A stretch of DNA of 64,000 bases, from contig JADJRO010000001.1 of assembly GCA_016712145.1 (NCBI GenBank), positions 2,666,501-2,730,500 of the forward strand, written 5' to 3'. This DNA is from Saprospiraceae bacterium (GTDB lineage: Bacteria > Bacteroidota > Bacteroidia > Chitinophagales > Saprospiraceae). The position numbers and the translations under genes are program-made. Shown in pieces: positions 1-9,299 of the stretch (position 1 is its first letter; each line of letters opens with the position of its first letter). The notes beneath the pieces are model-generated. The model was not told the origin of the DNA, did not search any database, and saw only the letters and a program-made list of their open reading frames with translations.

Positions 1-1011
1 ATTAAATTATCCAGCATTTTATTAAATGTTATTTTAGTCATTGGCATGGTTAGCTATTTTGCCGGAAGTCCGGCAGAACAATTAAAATATGTGTTGCTGG
101 CTAACCTCATTGCTTCGATGATCAGTTTTGTCTTTTTGATTCCAGAAATCAGGGAAAGTTTTCAGAAAGCAGATTGGACAATGGCTAAGCAAGTAATGCG
201 CTATGCAAGTCCATTAGTCATTGTGAGTTTTTCATTTATTATTATCCAATACGGTGCAACCAGTTTGTTAAAGTATTTTTTGCCGGGAAGTATTCTGGAA
301 AATCTGGACAAGAGCAGTACGTACAATGCAGCTGCGAGACTGGCGGTTATTATGAATTTATTTGTCACTGCATTTAATTATGCAGCGGAGCCATTTTTTT
401 TCAGGCACAAACATGCTGAGCATTCCAGAACAGATTTCGCTCGTTTGTCCTTGTATTTTGTCATCAGTTGCAGTTTTGTGTATTTGTTTACTGTATTATA
501 CCGCGATCTGTTTGCATACTTGCTCGATAAGAATTTTCGGGGCGAATTATTTTTAATTAATATTTTATTACTTGCCAACATATTTGCAGGGATTTATTCT
601 AATTTTTCAAGTTGGTATAAATTGGCAGATAAAAATTATCTGGCTGCCTGGATTAGTTTTTCAGGAATGCTTTTAATGATCTTATTAAACATTATTTTAA
701 TCCCTTATTTAGGCAATGCTTCGGCAGCATATGCAAATCTTGCTTGCTATTTATTTATTTGTGCAATGTCGTATTATCAGGGACAAAAGTATTTTCCGAT
801 ACCGTATAAATTATGGAGGATGAGTAGTTACCTCATCGTTTGTGTTTTAATCAGTATAGCAATCCCAAAGGTCTATGCACTGATGGATTTGAGTTTCTGG
901 TTTAGGCAATTCGGTTCGCTGGTTATTTTAATGTTGTTTGTAGGAGTAGTTTATACTTTGGAATTTAATGGAATTAATAAATTAAAGGGCCAACAATCCA
1001 GGGACTGGTAA
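1..1011 (+). CDS. Polysaccharide/oligosaccharide flippase (Wzx/MATE-like), C-terminal part
   Basis: The reading frame is open from base 1, so the gene starts upstream of the window; 336 codons are visible and end in TAA. The product is a polytopic inner-membrane protein with about eight hydrophobic segments separated by short charged loops. The pattern resembles the C-terminal half of the polysaccharide biosynthesis/Wzx flippase family, which moves lipid-linked sugar repeats across the inner membrane. The internal ATG at 46 has nothing to recommend it as a start, because coding continues before it. It converges on the gene at 1069-1560. The family call rests on overall topology and composition, not on a catalytic motif. 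Confidence 0.65.
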   Translation: MKLSSILLNVILVIGMVSYFAGSPAEQLKYVLLANLIASMISFVFLIPEIRESFQKADWTMAKQVMRYASPLVIVSFSFIIIQYGATSLLKYFLPGSILENLDKSSTYNAAARLAVIMNLFVTAFNYAAEPFFFRHKHAEHSRTDFARLSLYFVISCSFVYLFTVLYRDLFAYLLDKNFRGELFLINILLLANIFAGIYSNFSSWYKLADKNYLAAWISFSGMLLMILLNIILIPYLGNASAAYANLACYLFICAMSYYQGQKYFPIPYKLWRMSSYLIVCVLISIAIPKVYALMDLSFWFRQFGSLVILMLFVGVVYTLEFNGINKLKGQQSRDW

Positions 1012-1068
1012 ACTATTTGGAATTTAATTCATTTTATTTTAAATCTTGAAATGCTAGGAAAAACTCAA

Positions 1069-1560
1069 TTAAAGTTTTTCATATGCAAGCCTTAAGTTCT
1101 GATAATATTTTTTAATTCTAGGAGACAACAACACTAAAATCCAGAAAGCAGGAATCAGAATAGTCCAAACCGGTTGACCTTCATTTTTCATAAGATATGG
1201 GTTTCCAAAATCTTCACCATTCCATGCCACAAAATCATAAATTTTAAATGCTGTATAAATGAGAAGAAATATAACTAAAGTATAGTTGGATCTTAGATTT
1301 GGATGTAGAAAGCTTTTTCCTGCCATACTTTCAGCTATAAAACTACAAGTCAATAAATACGGAATAAATATATTATTTCCAACAATTGGTTTTAAAGACT
1401 CACTAAGTATACTGTTAAAAAATAAGATAACAATCAAGTATGTGAGTACAGTTATTATTGAAAAAGCAAAGAATACTTTCAATTCCATTGGTGCAATGGA
1501 AAAATAATACCGGAGGCGCTGCCAGTATGTGGAGTAATTTAGGTCAATTGGATTGTTCAT
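1069..1560 (-). CDS. Small four-helix membrane protein, unknown function
   Basis: The product is 163 aa with about four predicted membrane segments (roughly residues 28-50, 60-80, 93-112 and 130-147) and a basic C-terminus (SPRIKKYYQNLRLAYEKL). No motif that I recognise is present. It converges with the flippase gene, 57 bp apart, with a short A/T-rich hairpin-like sequence around 1058-1080 overlapping its stop. About 260 bp of non-coding sequence without recognisable features separates it from higA. Its size and the clean ATG support it as a real gene; function is unknown. Confidence 0.6.
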   Translation of the reverse strand: MNNPIDLNYSTYWQRLRYYFSIAPMELKVFFAFSIITVLTYLIVILFFNSILSESLKPIVGNNIFIPYLLTCSFIAESMAGKSFLHPNLRSNYTLVIFLLIYTAFKIYDFVAWNGEDFGNPYLMKNEGQPVWTILIPAFWILVLLSPRIKKYYQNLRLAYEKL

Positions 1561-1820
1561 GCTAGCAAAAATAGTATTTTTTTAAAAATTGGATAAAGGA
1601 GGAACGTAAAACTTTGAACCAATATCTATTGGGCATAGGCGAAGTATCGTTGAATCTTCGCGCATACGGTTCAGAGATTGATGCTGGCAGAGCATTTTTA
1701 GATGATAGCAAAAAGTCTCAAACCTAGACCTAATTTATGGATTTTTCTTGAATGAAAAATTCTTGCGCTGCTTGCATTAATCTCATGTTAGAGGAGACTT
1801 CTTATGCGGGTGTTGTTTTC

Positions 1821-2129
1821 TTAAAGTTTTATAGAAAGGTTAAGTTGACCGCCCAGGCCCATTTCAACAATTTTTTGTAACGTAGAAATTCTAACCTCTT
1901 TGATATCATTTTCAATTTTGGAAATGTAGCCTTTGTTAGTACCACATCTATTGGCTAATTCTTCTTGAGTTAGTCCTTTTTTTAATCTTGCTTGTTGCAA
2001 TATGACTCCAAGCTTGAATGATTCATACCCTTTTTCAAGCTTATCTCTTTTTGGAGTTCCTTTCTTGCCATATTGTTCATTCACAAATTGATCTAAGGAT
2101 TTTACATTATTCATCTTTTTCATATTCAT
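1821..2129 (-). CDS. higA: HigA-type antitoxin, XRE-family HTH regulator
   Basis: This 102-aa protein has a helix-turn-helix of the XRE/Cro-C1 family at about residues 40-90 (LTQEELANRCGTNKGYISKI), typical of HigA antitoxins of HigBA type II modules. HigA normally binds and neutralises the HigB mRNA interferase and represses its own operon. The start ATG at 2129 lies inside the 3' end of the upstream higB remnant (overlap about 23 bp), the standard toxin-first order. The antitoxin is intact although the toxin is broken, so it may now act only as an orphan regulator. An in-frame ATG at 2114 (MNNVKSL) is an alternative start. Confidence 0.8.
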   Translation of the reverse strand: MNMKKMNNVKSLDQFVNEQYGKKGTPKRDKLEKGYESFKLGVILQQARLKKGLTQEELANRCGTNKGYISKIENDIKEVRISTLQKIVEMGLGGQLNLSIKL

Positions 2130-2458
2130 CTTTTATTTTGTAAGCTTTTTGAATTTCTGATTTTGGAGTCTTACGGGACTTTTTTTGGAAGCCATTGCCT
2201 ATTACAATAATCTTGAATCTTGCCTTTATCAAAAAAACAAAGGATTCTAAAAATATTGCTTCCAAGTTTAATTCTTATTTCATAAAGTCCATTAGTTCCT
2301 TCAAGATGTTTGAAATATTCTTCTGGGACTTGTTCTATTTGTTCAATTAGCTTAAAGGTCCATATAATCTTCTCTTTTACTTTTTGACTTTGCTTATTTT
2401 AGAAGTTAGGAAAGTACTCTTTGAAGATATAGATCGTTCTAACCTTACTATTGCTCAT
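2107..2458 (-). pseudogene. higB: higB (RelE/HigB-family mRNA interferase toxin), doubly disrupted
   Basis: Translating the minus strand from ATG 2458 gives a HigB/RelE-like sequence: VRTIYIFKEYF, then an in-frame TAA at 2399-2401, then KVKEKIIWTFKLIEQIEQVP, EGTNGLYEIR and FRILCFFDKGKI. After FDKGK the frame shifts by one, and the family-typical end (NGFQKKSRKTP, then KIKDEYEKDE and a stop at 2107-2109) is read in the next frame. The toxin thus carries a nonsense codon and a frameshift. The order and overlap with higA are those of a normal higBA operon. Inference: the toxin is dead, or the sequence has two errors here. Confidence 0.75.
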
Positions 2459-2574
2459 CAGCTGCAAAGGTAATAAAAGTTGTCCGAAAGAACAACCTGA
2501 ATTTTTAAACTTAGTTCAATTTTTTCGTTTTTTTTTGAAGCCTCCTATAACTATCTACTAATATCCCTTGACGA

Positions 2575-3987
2575 TTAAATCTTGCTTCTTTGTTTGTAAA
2601 AGAAATAAAAGACAAATCCAAAACACAAATAGACCAATGCATCGCCAATCACACTGTAAATGGTTTTGACTCCCTGAGCTGGTAGGTGAGCCATCATCAC
2701 TTTGTCGTGGATGTCATAACTACTCATTTGAGCAAGAAATTCACCATACGGACTGATCGCTGCGGACATGCCAAATCTTGTAGAACGAATTATGGAATGG
2801 CCCTGCTCTACTGCACGATATGCAGCCATTCTTGAATGGAGCGGATCAATGCCTCTCCAGTCTGAAGATGGATCCGCTATGAGATCTGCATCTAAATCAC
2901 CATAAGCTTTTGCCAGGTATGGAAAATCATAATCATAACAAATTACCGCAGACGTTTTGACTCCTGAAATGTTAAAGACTTTTAATGGTTCTTCTCCTTT
3001 TACTGCAGGCTCGCCAGGAACGGGTTGATGTTTATTGTAAGTATAAAGTAAATTGCCTTTGTTGTCAAAGAATAAATAGATGTTTTTATACTGAATGGGA
3101 GAATCCGAAAATGGGATAATAAAAGCAGCAACCAATGCAACTTCCAGTCGCTTTGACAACTCAGAAAGGGAATCGGTCCACAGTGGAAGTTCGTCTGGTA
3201 AAATGAATGTTGCTGCTTCATTCCATACAACCAATTTGGCTCCATTTTGAGCAGCTAATGTGCTGCGCTGAAATAAGTTTTGTTTGACGGAATCATTGCG
3301 TTCTTTTGAAGGTAACGGATAACCTCCTACATCAGAATCCGTTCCTATAGCTGCAACTTTGATCATTTCTTTAGATTTTGCTTTATTTAATTCAAATCGT
3401 AAAGAACCAAATAAAAGCAAGCACAGAAGGAGGGTAAGTGGAAATTCAAAACTAAGTTTTGTAGTAGTTTTTTTCACAAGCCATTCTGCAAATGAACCAT
3501 TCACCCAATAAATAAGAAAACTTAATCCGGGCATTCCAAAGATTGAAAGGCTTTGCATAATGTTTAAACTGTGTGATTGGGTATAAGCTGCAACACCCCA
3601 ACTCGCAAACGGTGTAAAACTGTATTGAATCCATTCCATGATGACCAGCACACACGGAAACAGAAGCAAAGCCCAGGAACGGTCTTTGTAATGATCCCAA
3701 ATTAAATATGCGGGCAACTGAAATAAACTGATGGGTATGGAAAATAAAAAGATCATTGCAAACGGTATTGGTGGAGAGACAATTTTTGCAATGCATACAG
3801 ACCAGGCCGCGATGAGTCCAACTACAAACAACCATTTTGATTTAGCCCCTTTAGTTTGTCGCAGATAGACTAAAAATGGAACACAAGCAATCCATCCTGC
3901 AAGATCCATTGAAACATTCATGTGAGCCAATGAAATGCTTAGGATTCCTAAGCCTAACAAATAAACGGGTTTAAGATTAGAAATCAT
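2575..3987 (-). CDS. lnt: Apolipoprotein N-acyltransferase
   Basis: This 470-aa integral inner-membrane enzyme transfers an acyl chain from phospholipid to the N-terminal Cys of diacylated lipoproteins, the last step of lipoprotein maturation. The N-terminal ~210 residues hold several membrane helices, and a nitrilase-fold (CN_hydrolase) periplasmic domain follows. The family's E-K-C triad is visible: Glu257 in VVWNEAA, Lys319 in YNKHQPVPGEP and Cys350 in AVICYDYDFP. A last membrane helix with a basic tail (FYFFYKQRSKI) closes the protein. Length is slightly below the E. coli enzyme. It stands alone on the minus strand and starts at ATG 3987. Confidence 0.9.
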   Translation of the reverse strand: MISNLKPVYLLGLGILSISLAHMNVSMDLAGWIACVPFLVYLRQTKGAKSKWLFVVGLIAAWSVCIAKIVSPPIPFAMIFLFSIPISLFQLPAYLIWDHYKDRSWALLLFPCVLVIMEWIQYSFTPFASWGVAAYTQSHSLNIMQSLSIFGMPGLSFLIYWVNGSFAEWLVKKTTTKLSFEFPLTLLLCLLLFGSLRFELNKAKSKEMIKVAAIGTDSDVGGYPLPSKERNDSVKQNLFQRSTLAAQNGAKLVVWNEAATFILPDELPLWTDSLSELSKRLEVALVAAFIIPFSDSPIQYKNIYLFFDNKGNLLYTYNKHQPVPGEPAVKGEEPLKVFNISGVKTSAVICYDYDFPYLAKAYGDLDADLIADPSSDWRGIDPLHSRMAAYRAVEQGHSIIRSTRFGMSAAISPYGEFLAQMSSYDIHDKVMMAHLPAQGVKTIYSVIGDALVYLCFGFVFYFFYKQRSKI

Positions 3988-4159
3988 TGGGTAAAAATAA
4001 TTTTCGGTTTATAAAATTAAGGCAATTTTCATCGCTAAGAAACAGAATTTCTGGAAAATTACTAATAGATTTAAGTAAAAAATATTTTACAAAGCGTCCC
4101 ATAACTTATTTTATATCAAAGAACAGCATACCTGAATACTATTAAATATTTGATTGAAA

Positions 4160-5080
4160 TCAAGTTTTAATAATAAATAGCAGCGAGATCATGCTAATGA
4201 TTAACCATAGAATTAATCCTTGTACAAATGGCTTTGGACCAACTGATTTAATAGTTTCCAAGCTCAGTCCTGATCCAATTAGGAATAAGCTTAAGTTAAG
4301 TCCGCGTTTTGCCAACCAAACGATCAAAGTATATGCTTTGTCGAATTGAGGAAAATAATGTGCAATACAAATGGAAACAGTAAACAGACCGATGAAGTAT
4401 GGAAATTTTATTTTTTTTGTCGCTTGTTTGGTGATTAGTATTGTGAAAACAGAAAGTGGTATAATAAATAATGCACGTTCTAATTTTACTGTAGTAGCTA
4501 CTTGGAGGGCATCGTTTCCAAACTTTACAGCTGCCCCAACTACCGAACTGGTATCATGAATGGCCACGGCACACCAAAGTCCGAATTGGTGTTGACTCAT
4601 GTTTAAATAGTGTCCTATTACCGGAAAGATCAACAGCGCAATTGCATTTAAAATGAATACGGTACCTAATGAGATACTCATTTGTTTTTCGTTGGCATTG
4701 ATTATGGGAGAAATGGCAGCGATGGCGCTGCCTCCACAAATTGCTGTACCACAAGAAATCAAATAAGAAGTTTTGGATTCCATGTTAGTCCAACGACATA
4801 GTATCCAACCCAATAAGATTGTTAAACTTATAGAGCAAATTGTAAATAGGAAACCTTCTTTTCCGGCTTGAATTGCTTGATATAAATTAATGCCAAAACC
4901 CAAACCGACGACTGAAGTTTTTAGTAGCCAGGAGATTATTTTGGAATTCATTTCTGGAAAAGGGTGATGAAGGGTCTGTGCACAAATAATTCCAATTAAG
5001 AGTGCAACCGGAGGCTGAATGTATGGAGTCAGGCAGAGCATGGCTGCCAGGATAAATAGACCTCGTTGATGGGTATTCAC
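4160..5080 (-). CDS. YeiH/UPF0324-family putative sulfate exporter-type transporter
   Basis: This 306-aa inner-membrane protein has about nine or ten hydrophobic helices. The family hallmark CGTAICGGSAIAA is present near residue 110, along with AIHDTSSVVGAA and a C-terminal LIGSGLSLETIKSVGPKP. These identify the YeiH/Cons_hypoth698 (PF03601) family, often annotated as putative sulfate exporters although the substrate is rarely proven. It begins at ATG 5080 with FILAAMLCLTPYIQPPVALL, a first membrane segment. Neighbours give no pathway clue. Confidence 0.85.
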   Translation of the reverse strand: MNTHQRGLFILAAMLCLTPYIQPPVALLIGIICAQTLHHPFPEMNSKIISWLLKTSVVGLGFGINLYQAIQAGKEGFLFTICSISLTILLGWILCRWTNMESKTSYLISCGTAICGGSAIAAISPIINANEKQMSISLGTVFILNAIALLIFPVIGHYLNMSQHQFGLWCAVAIHDTSSVVGAAVKFGNDALQVATTVKLERALFIIPLSVFTILITKQATKKIKFPYFIGLFTVSICIAHYFPQFDKAYTLIVWLAKRGLNLSLFLIGSGLSLETIKSVGPKPFVQGLILWLIISMISLLFIIKT

Positions 5081-5215
5081 TAAATAAATTCTATTCTAAA
5101 GGAAGATGAATAACTATTTTTTGATGATCGTTTTAAATTTAACACTTCAAACAAAAATTAAAACGATTCTACTTAGCACCTTTTATTGAATAAATGAATT
5201 CCAAATTCCTCCAAA

Positions 5216-6702
5216 TCAATGAATCAATAACTTAATAAACTTTTGCTCTTTCTGATTGATAAGTTGGATAAAATACAAACCTGGAATAAAATCCATTACA
5301 TCCAAATGGATTTGGTTGGAACAATTATTAAAGCATTTTAAAAAGTTTCCATTCATATCAAGCAGTTGTATTTGACATACATGTTGAATATTAAAAATCG
5401 AAATAGTCCGATTGTTTGAATTGTAAGCCCAATGAATGGAATCCAATTTGTTTAAATCTTTATTGAAGATGATAATTCCGGTTTCATATGCACCAATGGC
5501 TGGTGGATTTTTAAAATATTTACCTTCGTAATCAAATAGTACCCCTGGATAACTTATACCTTTTGCTATAGCTGGAGAATTGGTTTGCAAATGATAATTT
5601 TTGTTGTTGAGATCAACAAATAAGGGGTTTTGTTGTCGAATGCCATTTGTTTCTTGTTTAGGTAAATTTGGTCCGGTCCAATTGCTTCGATCTAAATGAT
5701 ACCACAAATTATTTGAAAATGTAAAACTGGCTGGTGAAGTATAAGGACCCACGTTGACATCAGTCGATAAACTATTTGTAACGACTACGATATTATTACT
5801 AAATGTATTATTTGCACATGATTTGTAAAAACTGGTGTCGCTGCTTTCTTGTAAAATGCGCATGATCCAGTTTTGAGGCCGTATGATGGTGTTATTGATC
5901 ACCTGCGCATTGCGGCAACCAACAAATGCAATGGGAGTAAAAGCGCCTTCAAATATATTGGCACTTACCAATAGATCTTTTGCTTCGTAATCAGCTCCAG
6001 CCGGCCGGAAAAAAGCAGCTCCTGTACTGCCGCCAAGATTTAATGCACGTTGTCCACCGTTTATAAAATAATTTGCTTCTATATGGAGATTTGAACTCCC
6101 ACCTTTCATCTGAATGCTGTTGCTGCCTTGATTTGTAAACGTATTTTTGTTGATTTTGCCTGCATGACAACCAACCATATCAATTCCGGATCCACCAGCA
6201 GAACCATTAATAAAATTGCATTTTGTGATGTTAAAGGAATCCAATCCTGAAAGTTTCAACATATCGTTGTTTCCACTTGCAGCCATGTCCTGAAATGTAC
6301 AATTTTCAACAATCACTTGCTTGGCCACGGTATTAAATGTTCCACCATCATCTATATTCATCCCGTTGCCAGTTTGTCTTTCGATGGTTAAATCTGAAAT
6401 GCGCAGGTAATTGGGATCTGTAAAATGCATGGATTCAGATCCACCACGAAATATGACCTGTTCTTTGATTAATCCTTTCAGTGTAATCCATTTTTCATGC
6501 GTTCCTTTTAGATTTTCAATAAAAAAGCTCCGGTGTAAACAGCCGGATAAATTAATATGGTGTCTCCGGGTTTTGCAACTGCAGCAGCCTGAACTGGGTT
6601 AGTATAAATTTGTCCGGGTCCTACTCGTAAAACCGTTTGTGCATTTATAGAAATTTGTAAAAGTAAACACAAGGATAAAAGCGAGTTTTTATTCTTCTTC
6701 AT
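5216..6702 (-). pseudogene. Secreted right-handed beta-helix protein with T9SS sorting domain, frameshifted
   Basis: Two adjoining frames form one protein. The first (start ATG 6702, signal peptide ending SINAQ, then VAKPGDTILIYPAVYTGAF) breaks after the A6 run at 6521-6526. The second continues with FIENLKGTHEKWITL and runs to 5216 with parallel beta-helix turns rich in Asn/Gly (NTFTNQGSNSIQMKGG) and a type A T9SS C-terminal domain ending PGLYFIQLINQKEQKFIKLL. One extra T in the coding-strand run restores a single ~495-codon frame. It overlaps the phoH 3' end by 14 bp. Beta-helix proteins of this type are often polysaccharide-active or adhesive surface proteins. The break in a homopolymer may be a sequencing error. 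Confidence 0.8.
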
Positions 6703-7672
6703 CAGATCTGCGATTTGCTTTGTCAGATTTTTCATAAGCTTTTAATATATCCTTGACTAAACGATGTCGAACTACATCGTCACGGGTCAGAAAAATACTG
6801 GTGATGCCATATATATTTTGCAGCAACCTGGTTGCCTGACGCAATCCGGAAATTTGGTTGTATGGCAAATCAATTTGGGATAAATCACCTGTAATGATGC
6901 ATTTAGCAGAGGGACCTAAACGAGTCAGGAACATCTTTATCTGTAATGGAGTACAATTCTGGGCTTCATCCAAAATGATAAATGCATGATCGAGGGTTCG
7001 TCCACGCATAAAAGCCAATGGGGCAATTTCAATAACGCGGGTTTCCATAAAGTGTTGGAGTCGCTCAGCAGGGATCATGTCATCCAAAGCATCATAGAGT
7101 GGACGCAGGTAGGGGTCTATTTTTTCTTTCAGATCTCCGGGTAAAAAACCTAAACTTTCGCCGGCTTCTACTGCCGGACGGGTTAAAATGATTTTTTTAA
7201 CTTCCTTGTTTTTAAGTGCGCGGACTGCAAGAGCAACTGCTGTATAGGTTTTACCGGTACCGGCAGGGCCAATGGCAAAAACAACATCGTTTTGCGAACT
7301 GGCTTCAACGAGGAGTTGTTGGTTTTTTGTTTTTGCAAATATGACGCGTCCATCGCGCCCATGTACCAACACCATTTTACTTTCCTGGGGTGTTGCGACT
7401 TGTTGAAAGGGATTTTCACCCAAAAGCAATTCTTCAACGGTCTGCAAACTAAGTTCTTTGCGTTCTTTTAAAAGCTTAACCATCCATTCAACTTTTTCCT
7501 TAATGGCCTGGGTATCTTTTTTCTTACCGATGATTTTTAACAGGGAACCCCGAGACGTAATGGTGGTTTCAGGAAAGGATTTTCGAATGAGGTTGAGTTT
7601 ATTGTTGTTTTCTCCAAACAAGGCAACCGGATCGACATTTTCGACGGTTAGGATGATTTCACTTTGTGACAA
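6689..7672 (-). CDS. phoH: PhoH family ATPase
   Basis: This 327-aa cytoplasmic protein of the PhoH/YbeZ family is a P-loop ATPase linked to RNA metabolism and ribosome maturation. An N-terminal KH-like region (about residues 1-90) precedes the ATPase domain. Walker A is GPAGTGKTYTAVALAV (about residue 135) and Walker B is FIILDEAQNCTP, followed by the sensor region ITGDLSQIDLP. Length is normal. It is preceded by a good Bacteroidota promoter (7708-7739) and overlaps the downstream beta-helix gene by 14 bp. The partner ybeY is not adjacent. Confidence 0.92.
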   Translation of the reverse strand: MSQSEIILTVENVDPVALFGENNNKLNLIRKSFPETTITSRGSLLKIIGKKKDTQAIKEKVEWMVKLLKERKELSLQTVEELLLGENPFQQVATPQESKMVLVHGRDGRVIFAKTKNQQLLVEASSQNDVVFAIGPAGTGKTYTAVALAVRALKNKEVKKIILTRPAVEAGESLGFLPGDLKEKIDPYLRPLYDALDDMIPAERLQHFMETRVIEIAPLAFMRGRTLDHAFIILDEAQNCTPLQIKMFLTRLGPSAKCIITGDLSQIDLPYNQISGLRQATRLLQNIYGITSIFLTRDDVVRHRLVKDILKAYEKSDKANRRSDEEE

Positions 7673-7707
7673 ATAGTTAGGATTTTGGTATTAGGAATAA
7701 TGTGTTA

Positions 7708-7739
7708 CAAATTTAGTTGGTATTTTCTGGATTTACAAA
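7708..7739 (-). promoter_or_regulatory. Candidate Bacteroidota promoter of phoH
   Basis: On the minus strand a TTTG (7739-7736) is followed after 20 bp by TAAATTTG (7715-7708). This matches the Bacteroidota sigma-ABfr consensus TTTG-N19-21-TAnnTTTG closely and lies 36 bp before the phoH ATG. It is the best-spaced promoter seen in the window. Confidence 0.6.
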
Positions 7740-8015
7740 TCTACTATGCAGACCTTGAAAAATTGCAATAATGAGCTCATTTCAAATGTCAGCCCCAAAC
7801 AGCGTCCTTACAAAATCGACTGATTAATTAAATTGCTGGGTAAATTAATATAGTATTAATTAATTGTTTAGTTTTCATAATAGCTGGAATAACTACCATA
7901 ATTGCCAAAATCCTTGCGAACAGGTTCGAATCAGGGATGAATCAATACAATTCTAATTAATTTGAGTTTGAGATGTAAACAATGATTTATTTTTGAACTT
8001 ACTAAATTGTTTCAC
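7740..8015. other. Intergenic region between phoH and the monooxygenase-like gene
   Basis: This AT-rich spacer lies between divergent genes. I see no open frame with a credible product, no tRNA-like fold and no strong hairpin. It must contain the promoter of the downstream plus-strand gene, but I cannot place it with confidence. Confidence 0.4.
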
Positions 8016-8327
8016 ATGATTCTTCGCATCGTCAAAATGTCATTTCCTGAAGAACAGTTGCAAGAATTCATTGCAATTTTTAACGAAGCTGCACCACTCA
8101 TTCGTCAAAGTAAGGGTTGTATTGAATTATCATTATTGCAAGAAGATCGCAATCCATCTATTCTAGCAACGCTTAGCAAATGGAACTCTGTAAACGATCT
8201 TGAATCGTATCGACAATCAGAATTATTTAAAACGACCTGGGCCAAAACAAAAATTTTATTTAATGCAAAGCCTGAAGCTTGGAGTTTTGTGGAAATTACG
8301 AATGATCAATTACGAATTACGAATTAA
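8016..8327 (+). CDS. Antibiotic biosynthesis monooxygenase (ABM)-fold protein
   Basis: This 103-aa protein has the dimeric alpha-beta-barrel ABM/YgiN pattern: an N-terminal strand (MILRIVKMSF), a helix (EEQLQEFIAIFNEAAPLIRQ), GCIELSLLQ, then SKWNSVNDLESYRQSELF. Such proteins are quinol monooxygenases or related heme/flavin-free oxygenases; the substrate cannot be told from sequence. I take ATG 8016 as start rather than the TTG three codons upstream. The last residues (NDQLRITN) are encoded by a dispersed AATTACGAATT repeat, so the natural C-terminus may have been replaced when that repeat inserted. Confidence 0.7.
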   Translation: MILRIVKMSFPEEQLQEFIAIFNEAAPLIRQSKGCIELSLLQEDRNPSILATLSKWNSVNDLESYRQSELFKTTWAKTKILFNAKPEAWSFVEITNDQLRITN

Positions 8328-8366
8328 TTTCTTTCCTTCGTAATTGATCCCTCGTAATTCGTAATT
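8308..8366. repeat. Inverted pair of AATTACGAATTACGA repeats
   Basis: A 15-bp word at 8308-8322 (AATTACGAATTACGA) is repeated inverted and perfectly at 8352-8366, with a further TTCGTAATTGATC copy between. The left arm encodes the last residues and stop of the ABM gene, and the right arm abuts the fabG stop. The hairpin could terminate both convergent genes. The same word forms the ends of the element at 36622-37116. Confidence 0.75.
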
Positions 8367-9111
8367 ATATATTCAAGCCTCCGCACACGCTAATTACTTG
8401 TCCGGTAACATAACTTGATTGTTCGGAAGCAAGGAATGTAACAACATCGGCCACTTCATCGGGTCGAGCCAGTCTGCCTAATGGAATGTTTTTAAGAAAG
8501 AGTTCTTTGGTTTTTTCATCCAGCACATGGGTCATTTCAGTTTCGATGAATCCAGGTGCAATGGCATTGCATCGGATGTTGCGCGATGCCAATTCTTTAG
8601 CCATGGATTTTGTAAATCCAATCATGCCGGCTTTAGAGGCTGCATAATTGGATTGACCTGCATTTCCAAATTCACCAACAACTGAAGAAATATTTATGAT
8701 TGAACCACTTCGGGATTTCATCATTTGTTTGGCAACGTGTTTTGTAAGATTAAAACAGGATTTTAAATTGGTGGTAATCACCTGATCCCATTGTTCTTCA
8801 GTCATTCTTAAGATTAAATTGTCTTTGGTTATGCCTGCATTATTTACAAGGACATCCAGTCCGCCAAAATCTGATATAACTTGTTGAATCAATTGTTCGG
8901 CTTCTGTATAAATGGCTGCATTGGATTGATATGCTTTGGCTTTAACACCAAATGCTTCACAACGTTGAACGACTTCCTGAGCTTTATCCGGAGATGACAC
9001 ATAGGTGATGGCAACATGCGAACCGTTTTTAGCTAGTTTTTCTGCGATGGCTGCACCAATGCCACGGCTTCCTCCTGTTACTAAACTTATTTTTCCCGGA
9101 ATCTTACACAT
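8365..9111 (-). CDS. fabG: 3-oxoacyl-ACP reductase (SDR family)
   Basis: This 248-aa short-chain dehydrogenase/reductase performs NADPH-dependent reduction of 3-oxoacyl-ACP in fatty acid synthesis. The cofactor motif TGGSRGIG lies at about residues 10-17, followed by NNAG (VLVNNAGITKDNL), the catalytic Ser in SSVVGEF and the YxxxK motif in NYAASKAG, with PGFIETEMT after it. Length and motifs fit FabG well. I choose ATG 9111 (MCKIPGKISL) because a -7 box sits just upstream at 9133-9140, inside any longer version. It converges on the ABM gene. Confidence 0.88.
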   Translation of the reverse strand: MCKIPGKISLVTGGSRGIGAAIAEKLAKNGSHVAITYVSSPDKAQEVVQRCEAFGVKAKAYQSNAAIYTEAEQLIQQVISDFGGLDVLVNNAGITKDNLILRMTEEQWDQVITTNLKSCFNLTKHVAKQMMKSRSGSIINISSVVGEFGNAGQSNYAASKAGMIGFTKSMAKELASRNIRCNAIAPGFIETEMTHVLDEKTKELFLKNIPLGRLARPDEVADVVTFLASEQSSYVTGQVISVCGGLNI

Positions 9112-9132
9112 ATAATACAATTGATATTTGTG

Positions 9133-9140
9133 CAAATATA
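9133..9140 (-). promoter_or_regulatory. Candidate -7 box of fabG
   Basis: TATATTTG on the minus strand matches TAnnTTTG and lies 21 bp before the chosen fabG ATG. The -33 element is weak (TTTT at about the right distance). It supports the shorter fabG start. Confidence 0.5.
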
Positions 9141-9299
9141 ACAACATTCACCAAGCTCATAAAATTGATTAAACTGATTGAATTGCTCCATTTAAAATGG
9201 TGTTAGGAGCATCTTAACTCCTATTAAATTTAAAATGTGGTTTAAAATGATTAAATTTGAGAAAATTGTCTGCAATTTCCAGAAATTAAAATTCACACT

